Source of the DNA: Gemmatimonadota bacterium
GTDB taxonomy: Bacteria; Gemmatimonadota; Gemmatimonadetes; Gemmatimonadales; Gemmatimonadaceae
Direction: 5' to 3'
NCBI GenBank assembly: GCA_003223455.1
Contig: QHVE01000034.1
Location: forward strand, 521 to 64,520
DNA length: 64,000 nt
Shown here one piece after another: positions 34,039-43,362 of the stretch (positions within the stretch are counted from its first letter, which is position 1; every line of letters starts with the position of its first letter). Under the pieces are notes generated by a model. It was not told the origin of the DNA. It did no database searches and saw only the letters and a list, made by a program, of their open reading frames with translations. Position numbers and translations under genes: made by a program.

Positions 34039-36607
34039 CCGCGCGCGGCGCGTGTACCGGCGCGCCATCGGCGTGGGCGCGGTGTTCGCCGCGACTACGA
34101 CGGGAGCGCGCGCGGGCGCCCAGCCGAGTCCTCCCTGCACCGCCGTGGCGAGCGAGGTCGCGACACACGAAGGAGCGTGGCCGGCGCCGCTCGACGCCCT
34201 CGTCACGCTGCGGGCGCGCGGTGTCTCGCTGCGCGATGCACTCGACCGGCTCGGCGCCAGCTCGGGTGTGCCTCTCGCCTACTCCAGCGATCTGCTGCCG
34301 CTCGACCGCACGGTCTGCGTCGTCGCCGAACGGCGGCCGCTGGGGCTCGTGCTTGCGACGCTGCTCTCCGGGATGAGCGTCCAGGCGTCCGTCGTCGCAC
34401 GCCAGGTCGTGCTGGCCCCGACGGCCGGCGCTCGTGTGGCCGAACCTGCGAGGGTGAGCGTCCTCGAGCGCGTCATCGTCACCGGGAATGCGGTCGCCGC
34501 ATCGCGTCGCCCGTCGGCGGTCGGTGTCGAGGTCATCGACGGCGAGGAGCTGCGGCTTGGAGGAGTCGGTGGCCTCGCGACGGCTCTGGATGCGTACGTG
34601 CCCGGCCTCTGGCTGTGGGACCAGGCACCCGGCAGCCTTGTCGCTCAGTACGGCGGCGTCCGCGGCGCCAGCTCGTTCTCGACGAGCTATCCGAAGATGT
34701 ACATCGACGGCGTCGAGGTGGCGAACCCGCTGCTCGTCACGCAGCTCGACCCCGACGTCGTCGACCGCGTGGAGGTGATCCGCGGACCACAGGGGTCGGC
34801 GCTCTATGGTTCCGACGCCATCAGCGGCGTGATCAATGTGATCACGCGCCACGACGGGGCCTCGTCCTCCGGTGTCGGCGTGCAGGTGAGCAGTCTCGCC
34901 GGCGCGAGCGCGACCCAGTTCGGCACGAGCCTCGTGCCGACGCACGATCAGCGCATCGCCATTCGCGGCGGGACGAACCTGCGCTCTGGCGGCCTCGCCC
35001 TGGAGTTCGGCCAGACGGGCGCCGTGTTCCCGTCGGCGCAGAGCCGGCAGATGACGCTCGTCGGCGATGCGAGACACGTCTCCGCGAGCACCACGTTGAG
35101 CGGAAGCGCGCGGCTGTTTGACCGTCGTGCCGGGATCGGCAACAATCCGCTCGTCGTCGCGTCGGCTGCGCCCATGGGCGACGATCCTACCGGAGCCTAC
35201 CCGACACAGGGCGGCGCGCGCGGGCCCGGCGACGGTGGCTACGTCCGGTATTCCGCGCCAACGCCACGCGATGGCGATCAGCACGTGCGGCTCTACACGC
35301 TGGGCGGCAGCGCGACCATCACGACGCACGGCGTGTGGACGCACACCCTGCTCGCCGGCATCGACGGCTATCGGCTCGACAACGTCGCCGACGCGACAAA
35401 TCCGTTCGATGCGGGAGTCGATCCGTCGCGTCGAGGAGCGGCGGGAAGCGCGGACCGCACGACGTTGCGCGCGAGCAGCGTGGCGCAGATGGGCGGCGGC
35501 GGCGCGATTCCCGCCACGACGCTCACGCTGAGCGCCGAGCAATCGGTGCTGCGCCAGCGCTCCGCCACGCTCGCCGTCGCGCCGCCGTCGCCGGGCCAGC
35601 GCTACTCCTCCGTCGTCGACGGCGTATCGAGCGCGTGGAATCACAACACGGGGATGCTCGCGCAGGTCAGCACCGCGTGGCGCGATGCGTTGTTCGTCAC
35701 CGGCGGTCTGCGCCTCGAGCGCAACGACGCGTTCTCCGGCGACGACCGCTATCCCGTGCTGCCGCTCCTCGGCGTCGCATTCGTACGGTCGCTCGGGCCG
35801 ATCGAGATGAAGCTGCGCAGCTCGTACGGCAAGGGAATCCGGCCGCCCACGACGACGGTTCGCGGTGCGTGGGGCGACCCGATGTCCGCGATGGGGATGA
35901 GGGCCGGACTCGATCCCGAGGTCCAGACCGGCGTCGAGAGCGGCATCGAGCTGTACGCCGGCAACATGTTCTCGCTGCAGGCGACGCGGTTCGACCAGCG
36001 GGCCACCGGCTTGATCCAAAACGTCGCGGTCGCCGTCGACACGCAGCTGCGCGCCGGAACTCCGGAGCGCCGCATTCGCTTCCAGCCCGAGAACGTCGGC
36101 GAGATCACGAATCGTGGATGGGAGATGCAGGCCGCGCTGCGACGCGGCGCACTCGGCGTGAGGGGGACGTTCACGAGCGTCGATAGCCGCGTCCGCACCG
36201 TAGCCGATGGCTACCTGGGCGACCTGCGCGCTGGCGATCGGATGCTCGCCGTGCCGGCGCGGACGGCGAGTCTCAACGCGAGCTGGACGGGCGCAGGCTG
36301 GTCGACGACGCTCGCCGCGACGCGCGCGATCGACTGGATCAACTACGACCGTGTCGCGCTGTCGCGCGCCTACACGAGCTCCGATGGCGCGGAGCAGCGC
36401 GCGGTGACCGGTTCGCGGCTTCGCGCCTTCTGGCGCTCCTACGACGGCGACACACATCTCCGATTGTCCGCCTCGCGCGACGTCGGCCGAGGACTCGAGC
36501 TGCTCGTCATCGGTGACAACCTGTTCGGCGGACAGCTCGGCGAGCCGGACAACCTGACGATCCGCCAGGGTCGTACGATCTCGGGCGGGCTGCGCGCCTC
36601 GTTCTGA
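34019..36607 (+). CDS. TonB-dependent receptor with STN signalling domain
   Basis: An 862-residue outer-membrane receptor with an export signal, then an STN domain at about residues 58-125 (GVSLRDALDRLGASSGVPLA). That domain contacts FecR. A plug domain (RVIVTGNAVA, YIDGVEV, VEVIRGPQGSALYGSDAISG) and a long beta-barrel follow, ending in GLRASF. Substrate is unknown, siderophore or glycan. GTG 34019 overlaps fecR; GTG 34052 is an alternative. With the ECF sigma factor and FecR it forms a complete surface-signalling trio. Confidence 0.93.
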   Translation: MRLAHADRARRVYRRAIGVGAVFAATTTGARAGAQPSPPCTAVASEVATHEGAWPAPLDALVTLRARGVSLRDALDRLGASSGVPLAYSSDLLPLDRTVCVVAERRPLGLVLATLLSGMSVQASVVARQVVLAPTAGARVAEPARVSVLERVIVTGNAVAASRRPSAVGVEVIDGEELRLGGVGGLATALDAYVPGLWLWDQAPGSLVAQYGGVRGASSFSTSYPKMYIDGVEVANPLLVTQLDPDVVDRVEVIRGPQGSALYGSDAISGVINVITRHDGASSSGVGVQVSSLAGASATQFGTSLVPTHDQRIAIRGGTNLRSGGLALEFGQTGAVFPSAQSRQMTLVGDARHVSASTTLSGSARLFDRRAGIGNNPLVVASAAPMGDDPTGAYPTQGGARGPGDGGYVRYSAPTPRDGDQHVRLYTLGGSATITTHGVWTHTLLAGIDGYRLDNVADATNPFDAGVDPSRRGAAGSADRTTLRASSVAQMGGGGAIPATTLTLSAEQSVLRQRSATLAVAPPSPGQRYSSVVDGVSSAWNHNTGMLAQVSTAWRDALFVTGGLRLERNDAFSGDDRYPVLPLLGVAFVRSLGPIEMKLRSSYGKGIRPPTTTVRGAWGDPMSAMGMRAGLDPEVQTGVESGIELYAGNMFSLQATRFDQRATGLIQNVAVAVDTQLRAGTPERRIRFQPENVGEITNRGWEMQAALRRGALGVRGTFTSVDSRVRTVADGYLGDLRAGDRMLAVPARTASLNASWTGAGWSTTLAATRAIDWINYDRVALSRAYTSSDGAEQRAVTGSRLRAFWRSYDGDTHLRLSASRDVGRGLELLVIGDNLFGGQLGEPDNLTIRQGRTISGGLRASF

Positions 36608-36697
36608 GCTGATACGGCGGGCGCCGCCTGCTCGTCAGCAGGGAGGCCAGGGCCGCCGACCGTCCGGCGGAACGTTTCGCCCCTCCCGTCCACCGAC

Positions 36698-37819
36698 ATG
36701 CCGACCATCCTGCGGCGCGCACTCGCTCGTCCACGCTGGCAGCTCGCCCTCGAGGCGTGGGCTGCGGTCGTCGTCCTCGCGGCGCTCTGGCAGATCCTCG
36801 GCAAGCTGCACGTCTACCAGTGGGACGTGATGGTCTACTGGTGGGGTGGACGGGCGTTCGCCCATGGCGTCTCGCCGTACGGGCCCATACCCGGCCAGCC
36901 GGAATACCTGCACTTCGTGTATCCGCCGCTCGTCGCCGCCGCGTTCGCTCCCCTCTCGGTGCTCAACGTCGCCGCGACCAAGGTGCTGTGGCTCGCGCTC
37001 AAGCTTGCCGCGTTCGTCGCGACGGTGCGGCTCTGGACTCGGCGCATCTCCACCGAGCCGGCGTCGATTCCGGCGTTGTTCTACTTCACCTTTGCCTTCG
37101 GCTCCGCGGCGCTCGTCGACTTCACGTCGGGGAACATCGCGATCTTCGAGCAGTTCCTGCTCTGGCTGGGGTTCGCCGCGCTGCTCTCGCGCCGATGGTG
37201 GACGTTCGCGCTGCTCGTCGTCGTCGCCGCCCAGGCCAAGCTGACACCGGTGTTCTTCCTCGGCCTGCTGCTCGTGATCGACGAGCGCCCGAGATGGTCG
37301 CCCTTCCTCGGCGGCGCGGTGGTCTTCGCGCTCGCCGTCGGCGCCAACGCCGTGCTGCTGCCTGGACAGACGCGTGAGTTCCTCGCGAGCGTCTCCGCGC
37401 TGGGCGAGCGAGGGTGGGGCGATCCGTCGATGCTGGGTCTGATGGAAGACCTGATCGATCAGCTGCGCGGACTTCGCCTGCCTCTCCCTGCGGCGACGGC
37501 CTACCTTCTCTACCTCGCCGCGATCGCGGCGGTCTTCTGGCTCACCGTGCGCTGGTGGCGTGCGCAACGTACCGCGGCCGCGAGCGATCCGCTGCTCGTC
37601 GTTCTCGTCACGCTCGCCGTGTACGCGCTCGTGATGCCACGCATGAAGGACTATTCGTACGTGGCGCTGCTCCCCGTCGGGTGGTACGTGCTGTCCATGC
37701 ACCGGCAGGCCACGGCGTCGCTCGTCGTGCTCGCGGTGCTCGTCCCGCGACCCGTGCCGCAGCTCAAGCTCTGGCTTATGCACCGCTGGTCGCCGCACTG
37801 GTTCTCTGGAGCGCGTTGA
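36698..37819 (+). CDS. GT87/DUF2029-family membrane glycosyltransferase, probably frameshifted near 37774
   Basis: A 373-residue multi-span protein of the polyprenyl-phosphate-dependent GT-C type (mannosyltransferase-like). Features are the membrane-proximal YQWDVMVYWWGGRAFAHG with Asp, YPPLVAAAFAPL, FTSGNIAIFEQFLLW and AQAKLTPVFFLG. After QLKLW (near 37774) the frame turns basic (MHRWSPHWFSGAR). The next frame instead gives a proper last helix, AYAPLVAALVLWSALTARP, running to 37911. One missing G after TGG would restore it. The true protein therefore probably ends at 37911, overlapping the convergent TPR gene by 14 bp. Confidence 0.8.
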   Translation: MPTILRRALARPRWQLALEAWAAVVVLAALWQILGKLHVYQWDVMVYWWGGRAFAHGVSPYGPIPGQPEYLHFVYPPLVAAAFAPLSVLNVAATKVLWLALKLAAFVATVRLWTRRISTEPASIPALFYFTFAFGSAALVDFTSGNIAIFEQFLLWLGFAALLSRRWWTFALLVVVAAQAKLTPVFFLGLLLVIDERPRWSPFLGGAVVFALAVGANAVLLPGQTREFLASVSALGERGWGDPSMLGLMEDLIDQLRGLRLPLPAATAYLLYLAAIAAVFWLTVRWWRAQRTAAASDPLLVVLVTLAVYALVMPRMKDYSYVALLPVGWYVLSMHRQATASLVVLAVLVPRPVPQLKLWLMHRWSPHWFSGAR

Positions 37820-37897
37820 CCGCGCGCCCCGCCGCGTCGGCCGAGCGTCGCGGGACGCTCGATGACCACGCTCCCGACGTCGAGCCGGAGATCGCCG

Positions 37898-38989
37898 TCA
37901 GCGCAGCGTGAGGCGAATGGCGAGGCCGTCCGCGAGTGGTTCCAGCGCGGCGCCGAACCGCCTCTCCACCGCGTTCATGTGTCGTGCGTGCACGAACGCT
38001 TCGATCGCCGCGATCCCCGCGATGGCGCCGGCGGCGGCGAGCCCGGGAGTGAGGTGCGGATGTCCCGTCTCGGTGCGCCTGTCGACGAACGGAGGCAGCG
38101 GATTCCCGAACGGGTCCTTCGGATTCACCACGAACTCCTTCGTGACGGGGCCGCTCTTCAATGCGTACGCGACCGCTCCTCCCGCCGCCATGAGCGTGAT
38201 GGCGCCGAACACGGGGCGGCCGGTGTACATCTGACCGGCGCCGGGGATGACGAGCCCGAGCCCCAGCGCGGCGCCGGGTGAAGGCGGTGTTCCGCGCAGC
38301 GTATTGATCCGCGCGATCACCGTTGCGCGATCCTCGGCTTCCGGCCGGAGCCGCAGGTACTGCTGGAGATCGGCGATCGCCAGCTCACGCCGCCCCAGCG
38401 CGGCGTTCGCGAGTGCGCGGTCGTAGTACGCATCGGCCCAATCCCGCTGGAGCGCGATCGCGCTGCTGAATGCGCTCTGCGCCTGCGCGTAGCGCCCGGC
38501 GTCGTACGCGGTCAGCCCCGTGCGGAATGGAGCGACGATGTTGTCCGGAACGGCTGGCGTCGTGTTGCGCGATACGCTGGCCAGCCGTTCGCGCACTTCG
38601 GCCGTCTCCGGTGCAGACGGCGCAAGCGCGACGAATCGGCAGTACTCCGCGGTCGCGTCGTCGCTGGCGCCGAGCGCGTCCTGCGCGCGCGCGAGCTGAT
38701 ACGCGAGATCGGGATTCGCCGGATCGAGCGCGGTGGCCTGGCGCAGCTGATCTCGTGCCGCGGTGCGATCGCCGAGAATCGCCGACTGCTGCGCGCGCTG
38801 CGCCAGCTCGCGCGCTCGGCGCCGCTGGTCGGGCGTGGCGGGTCGGGGAGTCGCGGCGGACGGACACGTCGGCCGCGCCGCGACCACTGGCATCCCGCGC
38901 TTCAGCGGCGATCGGACCTGCCCCTGTGCCACGGCCGTGCACAGGGGCAGGGCGAGCAGGACGACGAATGCACTGGCCGAACGCATCAC
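37898..38989 (-). CDS. TPR-repeat exported membrane protein
   Basis: A 363-residue protein with signal MMRSASAFVVLLALPLCTAV. Tetratricopeptide-like repeats lie around residues 55-225 (RARELAQRAQQSAILGDRTA, LDPANPDLAYQLARAQDALG, RTGLTAYDAGRYAQAQSAFS, DAYYDRALANAALGRRELA). Then come small Gly/Ala helices (ALGLGLVIPGAGQMYTGRP, AAGAIAGIAAIEAFVHA). It overlaps the BIG2 lipoprotein gene by ATGA, making it the last gene of the FHA-kinase-BIG2-TPR cassette. It may assemble the surface components, which is inference. Confidence 0.82.
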   Translation of the reverse strand: MMRSASAFVVLLALPLCTAVAQGQVRSPLKRGMPVVAARPTCPSAATPRPATPDQRRRARELAQRAQQSAILGDRTAARDQLRQATALDPANPDLAYQLARAQDALGASDDATAEYCRFVALAPSAPETAEVRERLASVSRNTTPAVPDNIVAPFRTGLTAYDAGRYAQAQSAFSSAIALQRDWADAYYDRALANAALGRRELAIADLQQYLRLRPEAEDRATVIARINTLRGTPPSPGAALGLGLVIPGAGQMYTGRPVFGAITLMAAGGAVAYALKSGPVTKEFVVNPKDPFGNPLPPFVDRRTETGHPHLTPGLAAAGAIAGIAAIEAFVHARHMNAVERRFGAALEPLADGLAIRLTLR

Positions 38990-40656
38990 GGCGTCACGGC
39001 GATGACCACCGAATCCTGCTTGCCGGAGATCGCCGCGGTGATGACTGCCGTCTGATTGCTCGACACGTTCTTGGCCGTCACCGTGGCCGTCGCGGCGCTG
39101 TTGGCCCCCACCGAGGTCACGCTGCTCGCCGGCGCGATCGTCGCCCCGCCGCTGGCCGTCCAGGTCACCGTGACGCCCTGAAGTCGCCGCCCCTGGCTAT
39201 CGAGCACGATCGCGGTAGCCGTCGTCGTCGTTTGCTTCTTGATCGACGTGCTCCCCAGTGACAGCGAGACGCTCGCGACGGAGCCCGGCGTGACGGTGAT
39301 CGTCGACGTCCCCGACTTGCCGCCGCTCGTGGCGGTGATCGTCGCGGTGCCGGCGACCCCTCCGGTGACTGTGACGCTCTGTCCGCTCGTGGCGGAGAGG
39401 CTCGCGACGTTCGCGTCGCTCGTTGTCCACGTGATGGACTGATTGCTGAGCGTGCCGCCGTTGGCGTCCTTCACCGTCGCCGTCAGCGTGGTGCCGTTGT
39501 TCTGCACGATCGACTGCGAGGCCGGTGAGACGGACACCGACGCCGGGGGCAGCGGCAGCACCGTAACCTGGACGCTACCCGGAACTCCGCCGCTGGTGGC
39601 GGTGATTTTCGCCGAACCGACCGCGACGCCCGTCACCTGCCCGCTGTTCGAGACCGTAGCGATCGCGGTGTTGTCGGACACCCAAGTGACCGGCCGGTTG
39701 GTCACGACCTGTCCGTTCACGTCGGTCACCGTCGCGCTGAGCTGCACCTTCTCACCGACCATCACGCTCGGGGTCGACGGCGAGATGGCCACACTGCGGA
39801 CGGGCGCGTCCGCGACGGTGATCGCCGAAGATCCGCTGATGCCGTCGATCGTCGCGGTGATGGTCGCGCTGCCTCCCGCCACCGCCGTCACGACGCCTGA
39901 GGACGAGACAGTCGCGACCGCGGAGTTGGAGCTCGCCCAGATCACCGTCTTTCCACCGAGGACGGTCCCGGCCGCATCCTTGGGCGACGCGGCGAGCTGC
40001 TGCGTCTGGCCGGCGACCATGTTCGCCGACGCGGGCGTCACGTCCACTCGCACGACGTGGCCCGCCGCGATCGAGAACGTCGCGGCGTCGCTCTTCCCCT
40101 CGCTCGTCGCGGTGATCGTCGCCGTACCGGCGGCGACGGCCTTCACGAGTCCCGTCGTGCTCACTGTCGCGACGCCGGCGTTGCTCGTCGTCCACACCAT
40201 CCCGCGGTCGGCGAGCGTGTTCTGCGACGCATCGAGCGCCGTCGCCGTGAGCTGCGTGCTGCTGCCGATCGCCGCGTCGACGCGGTTCGGCCGCACGACT
40301 ACGCTCGCGACGGGCGTCCGCTGCACGTTCACCGTCGCCACCCCGGACTTGCCGCGCGCGCTCGCGGCGACCTGTGTCGTCCCCAGGGCGAGCCCCGTCA
40401 CCACACCCGCCGCGGAGACACTCGCGACCGTCGGGTTCTCGACCGTCCACGTCACGGTGGCATCCGGCACGAGCTCACCCGCTTCGTTCCGCACCAGCGC
40501 CTGCAACGGCAGCTGGGCGTTGAGCGCGAGCGTCGACGACGCCGGGTTCACGACGATGTCCGCGACCTGTGGAGTCGCGTCCGGTTGAGTACTACCGCCG
40601 CATGACCAACTGGCCAGAGCCAATATGCCTACGAGGGCACGACGAAGTGCGAACAT
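38986..40656 (-). CDS. Surface lipoprotein with six BIG2 (Ig-like) domains
   Basis: A 556-residue lipoprotein. The signal MFALRRALVGILALASWSC ends in a lipobox, and AGGAG lies 8 nt before ATG 40656. Six tandem bacterial Ig-like group 2 domains of about 83-95 residues follow. Each has a TWTxxNxxVATV-like strand and a GTATITATxxGKSG-like end. They form a rod-like surface stalk or adhesin. The first domain is closely similar to that of the paralogue at 51313. The kinase gene ends 32 bp upstream, and the TPR gene overlaps the stop. A structural or sensed partner of the kinase ectodomain is an attractive guess. Confidence 0.9.
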   Translation of the reverse strand: MFALRRALVGILALASWSCGGSTQPDATPQVADIVVNPASSTLALNAQLPLQALVRNEAGELVPDATVTWTVENPTVASVSAAGVVTGLALGTTQVAASARGKSGVATVNVQRTPVASVVVRPNRVDAAIGSSTQLTATALDASQNTLADRGMVWTTSNAGVATVSTTGLVKAVAAGTATITATSEGKSDAATFSIAAGHVVRVDVTPASANMVAGQTQQLAASPKDAAGTVLGGKTVIWASSNSAVATVSSSGVVTAVAGGSATITATIDGISGSSAITVADAPVRSVAISPSTPSVMVGEKVQLSATVTDVNGQVVTNRPVTWVSDNTAIATVSNSGQVTGVAVGSAKITATSGGVPGSVQVTVLPLPPASVSVSPASQSIVQNNGTTLTATVKDANGGTLSNQSITWTTSDANVASLSATSGQSVTVTGGVAGTATITATSGGKSGTSTITVTPGSVASVSLSLGSTSIKKQTTTTATAIVLDSQGRRLQGVTVTWTASGGATIAPASSVTSVGANSAATATVTAKNVSSNQTAVITAAISGKQDSVVIAVTP

Positions 40657-40688
40657 TCTTCCACTCCTGACCGACTGTATCCAACATC

Positions 40689-43313
40689 TCAACCGCCAGG
40701 GCGCTCGACGTAGACAGGCCGCGTGCGATGCGTCCGCGTGCCATCGCCCAGCTGACCGTCACTGTTGTAGCCCCAGCAGAATGCCTCCCCCGACGCGGTG
40801 GTTCCGCAGGTGTGCGAGCCGAACGCGCGGACGCTGGTGAAGGTGTGTCCACCCGAAACGCGCACGGGTTGTCCGCTGTCCGACGTGCCGCCGTTGCCGA
40901 GCTGCCCGTACGTGTTTCGCCCCCAACACCACGCCTCGCCGTCACTGGCCACGGCACACGTGTGCACGGCGCCAGCGGCGATCGAGACGAATTGCTCGTC
41001 ACTGCGCACCCGAACGGGCGTCGAGCGTGGTGACGTGCTGCCGTCGCCGAGCTCTCCACTGGCGTTCCGACCCCAGCAGTAGGCCCCGCCGACGGGAGTG
41101 ATGCCACACGCGTGCGCGCTCCCCGCCGTGATCGCCTGGAACTGAATTCCTCCCTGCACGGGAGAGGGCTGCCGACGATCCGTCGTCGTCCCGTCGCCCA
41201 ACTGTCCTGCCGAGTTGTCACCCCAGCACAGGGCCAGGCCAGCCTCCGTAAGGCCGCACGTGAAATTCCAGCCCACGTCCAGGCTGACGAACCGCCACGT
41301 GCCCGCCACGGCGGTCGGCGATGACCGGTCGATCGTACCCCCGTCGCCAAGCTGGCCGTGCGCATCCGAGCCCCAGCACCAGGCCACGCCATCGGTATCC
41401 ACGCCGCAGGTGTGTGCTGCCCCGGCCGCTATAGCGCGAAATACATGCCCTGCCGCTGACCTCGTGGGCGTCGCTCGCGCCGTCATACTACGGTCCCCGA
41501 GCTGCCCATGATCGTTCTCTCCCCAGCACCAGAGACTGCCTCCCCGAGCGATCGCGCAGCTGTGCGCCAACCCGGGCGCGATCGCCGTGAATCGCAGATC
41601 CGGGCCGACCGCGGAAGGACTCGAAACCCGGTTGCTGCCGGCAATGCCGAGCTGGCCCTGATCGTTGCCCCCCCAGCAGAAGGCTCGTCCGTCGGCGCCC
41701 ACCAGACAGGTATGCAGCCCGCCGGCAACGACACTCAGGCGCGAGCGGGTCGGCGGCGGACCGATCGCCGCAGCGACCGACATCGATTGCGGAGTGGGAG
41801 TTGCTGGCGTCGGTGTCGGCGCGGTGATGCGGACCGGTGCAGCCGCGGTTGCGGGAGCCTTCTCCGTGGGCGCGGGTCGCTTGCTGTTCAGCTCGACCCC
41901 GATCGGGGCATCCGAACCCAACGAGCCGCTCGACGATGCGCTGTCGCGTCCTGGAGTCGCGAGCGCCATCGCTACCGACAGCGAGTCGGGCAGAGCGCCC
42001 GGCCCCGTGCCCATGGCGAGTGAATCGAGGAACGCCGAGGAATCGGCGGTGACCGTTGGACGCGCCGACGGATGCGCCACCTCGCCGCCGGACGCAGCCG
42101 CGCGGGTCGGCGTCCTCCGAACGACGGTCTGCGCTGCGTCCGAGCGTCCCTCGACGACGGTGACCACGGCACCGAGCGCGAGCACCCCGAGGATCGCCGT
42201 GGCCGCCAGCGCCGTCTGACGACGTGACGGCGTGAGACGCCTCCTCGGGCTGACATCCTCCAATTCGCCCGGCGAGAAGTAGGCTCCGACGAAGCCGGGG
42301 TCGAACCCGCGCGCGCTGTCGTGCACCATCGGCGGTGGCGCGACTGCCTCCTCTCGCGCCATGGCGGGAAGTGGGGCGGACGGGACCGGTACCATGCCCA
42401 TCGCGGGGCTCGCCGGCCGCTCGAAGCGCATCGTCTCCGAGTTGACGGGCACATGGAGCTGCGCGCGCCGGATGGGCGCTGCGCCGTCGAGGGCATCGAT
42501 CAGCTCGTCCATCGTCTGCCAGCGCGCCGAAGGATCCTTCTCGATCGCGCCGGCAATCGCGTCGGCGATCGGGTCGGACAGGTCCGGCCGCATCTCGCGC
42601 ACGCTGGGAAGTTCGTGGTGACGCTGGTGGTACAGCACCGCGTAGAGGCTTTCACCCTCCCAGGGTCGGTGTCCCGTCAGCATCTCCCACGCGACGAGCC
42701 CGAGACTGTAGATGTCCGCTCGGCCGTCGATCTGATCGCCGTCGATCTGCTCGGGCGCCATGTACGACGGCGTGCCGATCGCGACCCCGTGCATCGTGAG
42801 CTGGGTGTCGCCAGACATCGATCGGGCGACCCCGAAGTCGGCGAGCAGCGCCTTCCCCTCGGCGTCGATGAAGATGTTCTCGGGTTTCACGTCGCGATGG
42901 ACGATCCCCAGTCGGTGCGCGGCGGCAAGCGCCGCGGCCACCTGCCGCAGGACGTGCACGACGAAGTCGGGCGAGAGCGGACGCTCCTCCTGAATCACCT
43001 GCTTGAGCGTGCGCCCGTCGATGTGCGCCATCACGAGCGCGATGCCGGAGGCACCCAGATCCAGCACGCGGTGTACGCCGACGACGTTCGGATGATTGAG
43101 CTGCGTGACGAAGCGCGCCTCGCGCGCGAATCGCGCGATCGCCTCCTCGTCCTCGATGTACTTGGGACGAATCAGCTTGATCGCGACCTCGTCGCCCGTG
43201 GCTCTATCGCGCGCCAGGTAGACGATGGCGGTGCCCCCACGCCCAATCTCCCCGAGAATCCAGTACTCGGGCTCGAGCGCGGTGAGCGTCGTCGGGGTTC
43301 GTTCGCTGCTCAT
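40689..43313 (-). CDS. Transmembrane Ser/Thr kinase with extracytoplasmic seven-repeat RCC1 propeller
   Basis: An 874-residue receptor-like kinase. The PknB-type catalytic domain is intact: glycine loop GEIGRGGTAIVYLA (21-34), K46, HRD at 139-141, K143, DFG at 159-161, and GTPSYMAPE with APE at 186-188. A Pro-rich juxtamembrane linker follows, containing VPVNSETMRF (288-297), then one membrane helix at about 367-387 and a Ser/Thr/Pro/Ala-rich stalk. About 340 residues (535-874) form seven RCC1 repeats. Each has an HTC-like and a CWG motif (for example HTCLVGADGRAFCWGGN), so about two cysteines per blade, suiting disulfides outside the cytoplasm. ATG 43313 (MSSERTPTTL) is chosen. It is preceded by the FHA gene (49 bp) and followed by the BIG2 gene (32 bp). 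Confidence 0.93.
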   Translation of the reverse strand: MSSERTPTTLTALEPEYWILGEIGRGGTAIVYLARDRATGDEVAIKLIRPKYIEDEEAIARFAREARFVTQLNHPNVVGVHRVLDLGASGIALVMAHIDGRTLKQVIQEERPLSPDFVVHVLRQVAAALAAAHRLGIVHRDVKPENIFIDAEGKALLADFGVARSMSGDTQLTMHGVAIGTPSYMAPEQIDGDQIDGRADIYSLGLVAWEMLTGHRPWEGESLYAVLYHQRHHELPSVREMRPDLSDPIADAIAGAIEKDPSARWQTMDELIDALDGAAPIRRAQLHVPVNSETMRFERPASPAMGMVPVPSAPLPAMAREEAVAPPPMVHDSARGFDPGFVGAYFSPGELEDVSPRRRLTPSRRQTALAATAILGVLALGAVVTVVEGRSDAAQTVVRRTPTRAAASGGEVAHPSARPTVTADSSAFLDSLAMGTGPGALPDSLSVAMALATPGRDSASSSGSLGSDAPIGVELNSKRPAPTEKAPATAAAPVRITAPTPTPATPTPQSMSVAAAIGPPPTRSRLSVVAGGLHTCLVGADGRAFCWGGNDQGQLGIAGSNRVSSPSAVGPDLRFTAIAPGLAHSCAIARGGSLWCWGENDHGQLGDRSMTARATPTRSAAGHVFRAIAAGAAHTCGVDTDGVAWCWGSDAHGQLGDGGTIDRSSPTAVAGTWRFVSLDVGWNFTCGLTEAGLALCWGDNSAGQLGDGTTTDRRQPSPVQGGIQFQAITAGSAHACGITPVGGAYCWGRNASGELGDGSTSPRSTPVRVRSDEQFVSIAAGAVHTCAVASDGEAWCWGRNTYGQLGNGGTSDSGQPVRVSGGHTFTSVRAFGSHTCGTTASGEAFCWGYNSDGQLGDGTRTHRTRPVYVERPGG

Positions 43314-43362
43314 CGCCAGATGTCGGAGGGGAAGAGGCCTTGCTTCCGCCTCCGGCCAAGGG

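Noticed and set aside
38986-40656. Repetitive DNA that might be a CRISPR or tandem-repeat array
   Set aside because: The repeats are diverged 83-95-residue protein domains (BIG2) with no identical direct repeats or spacers.
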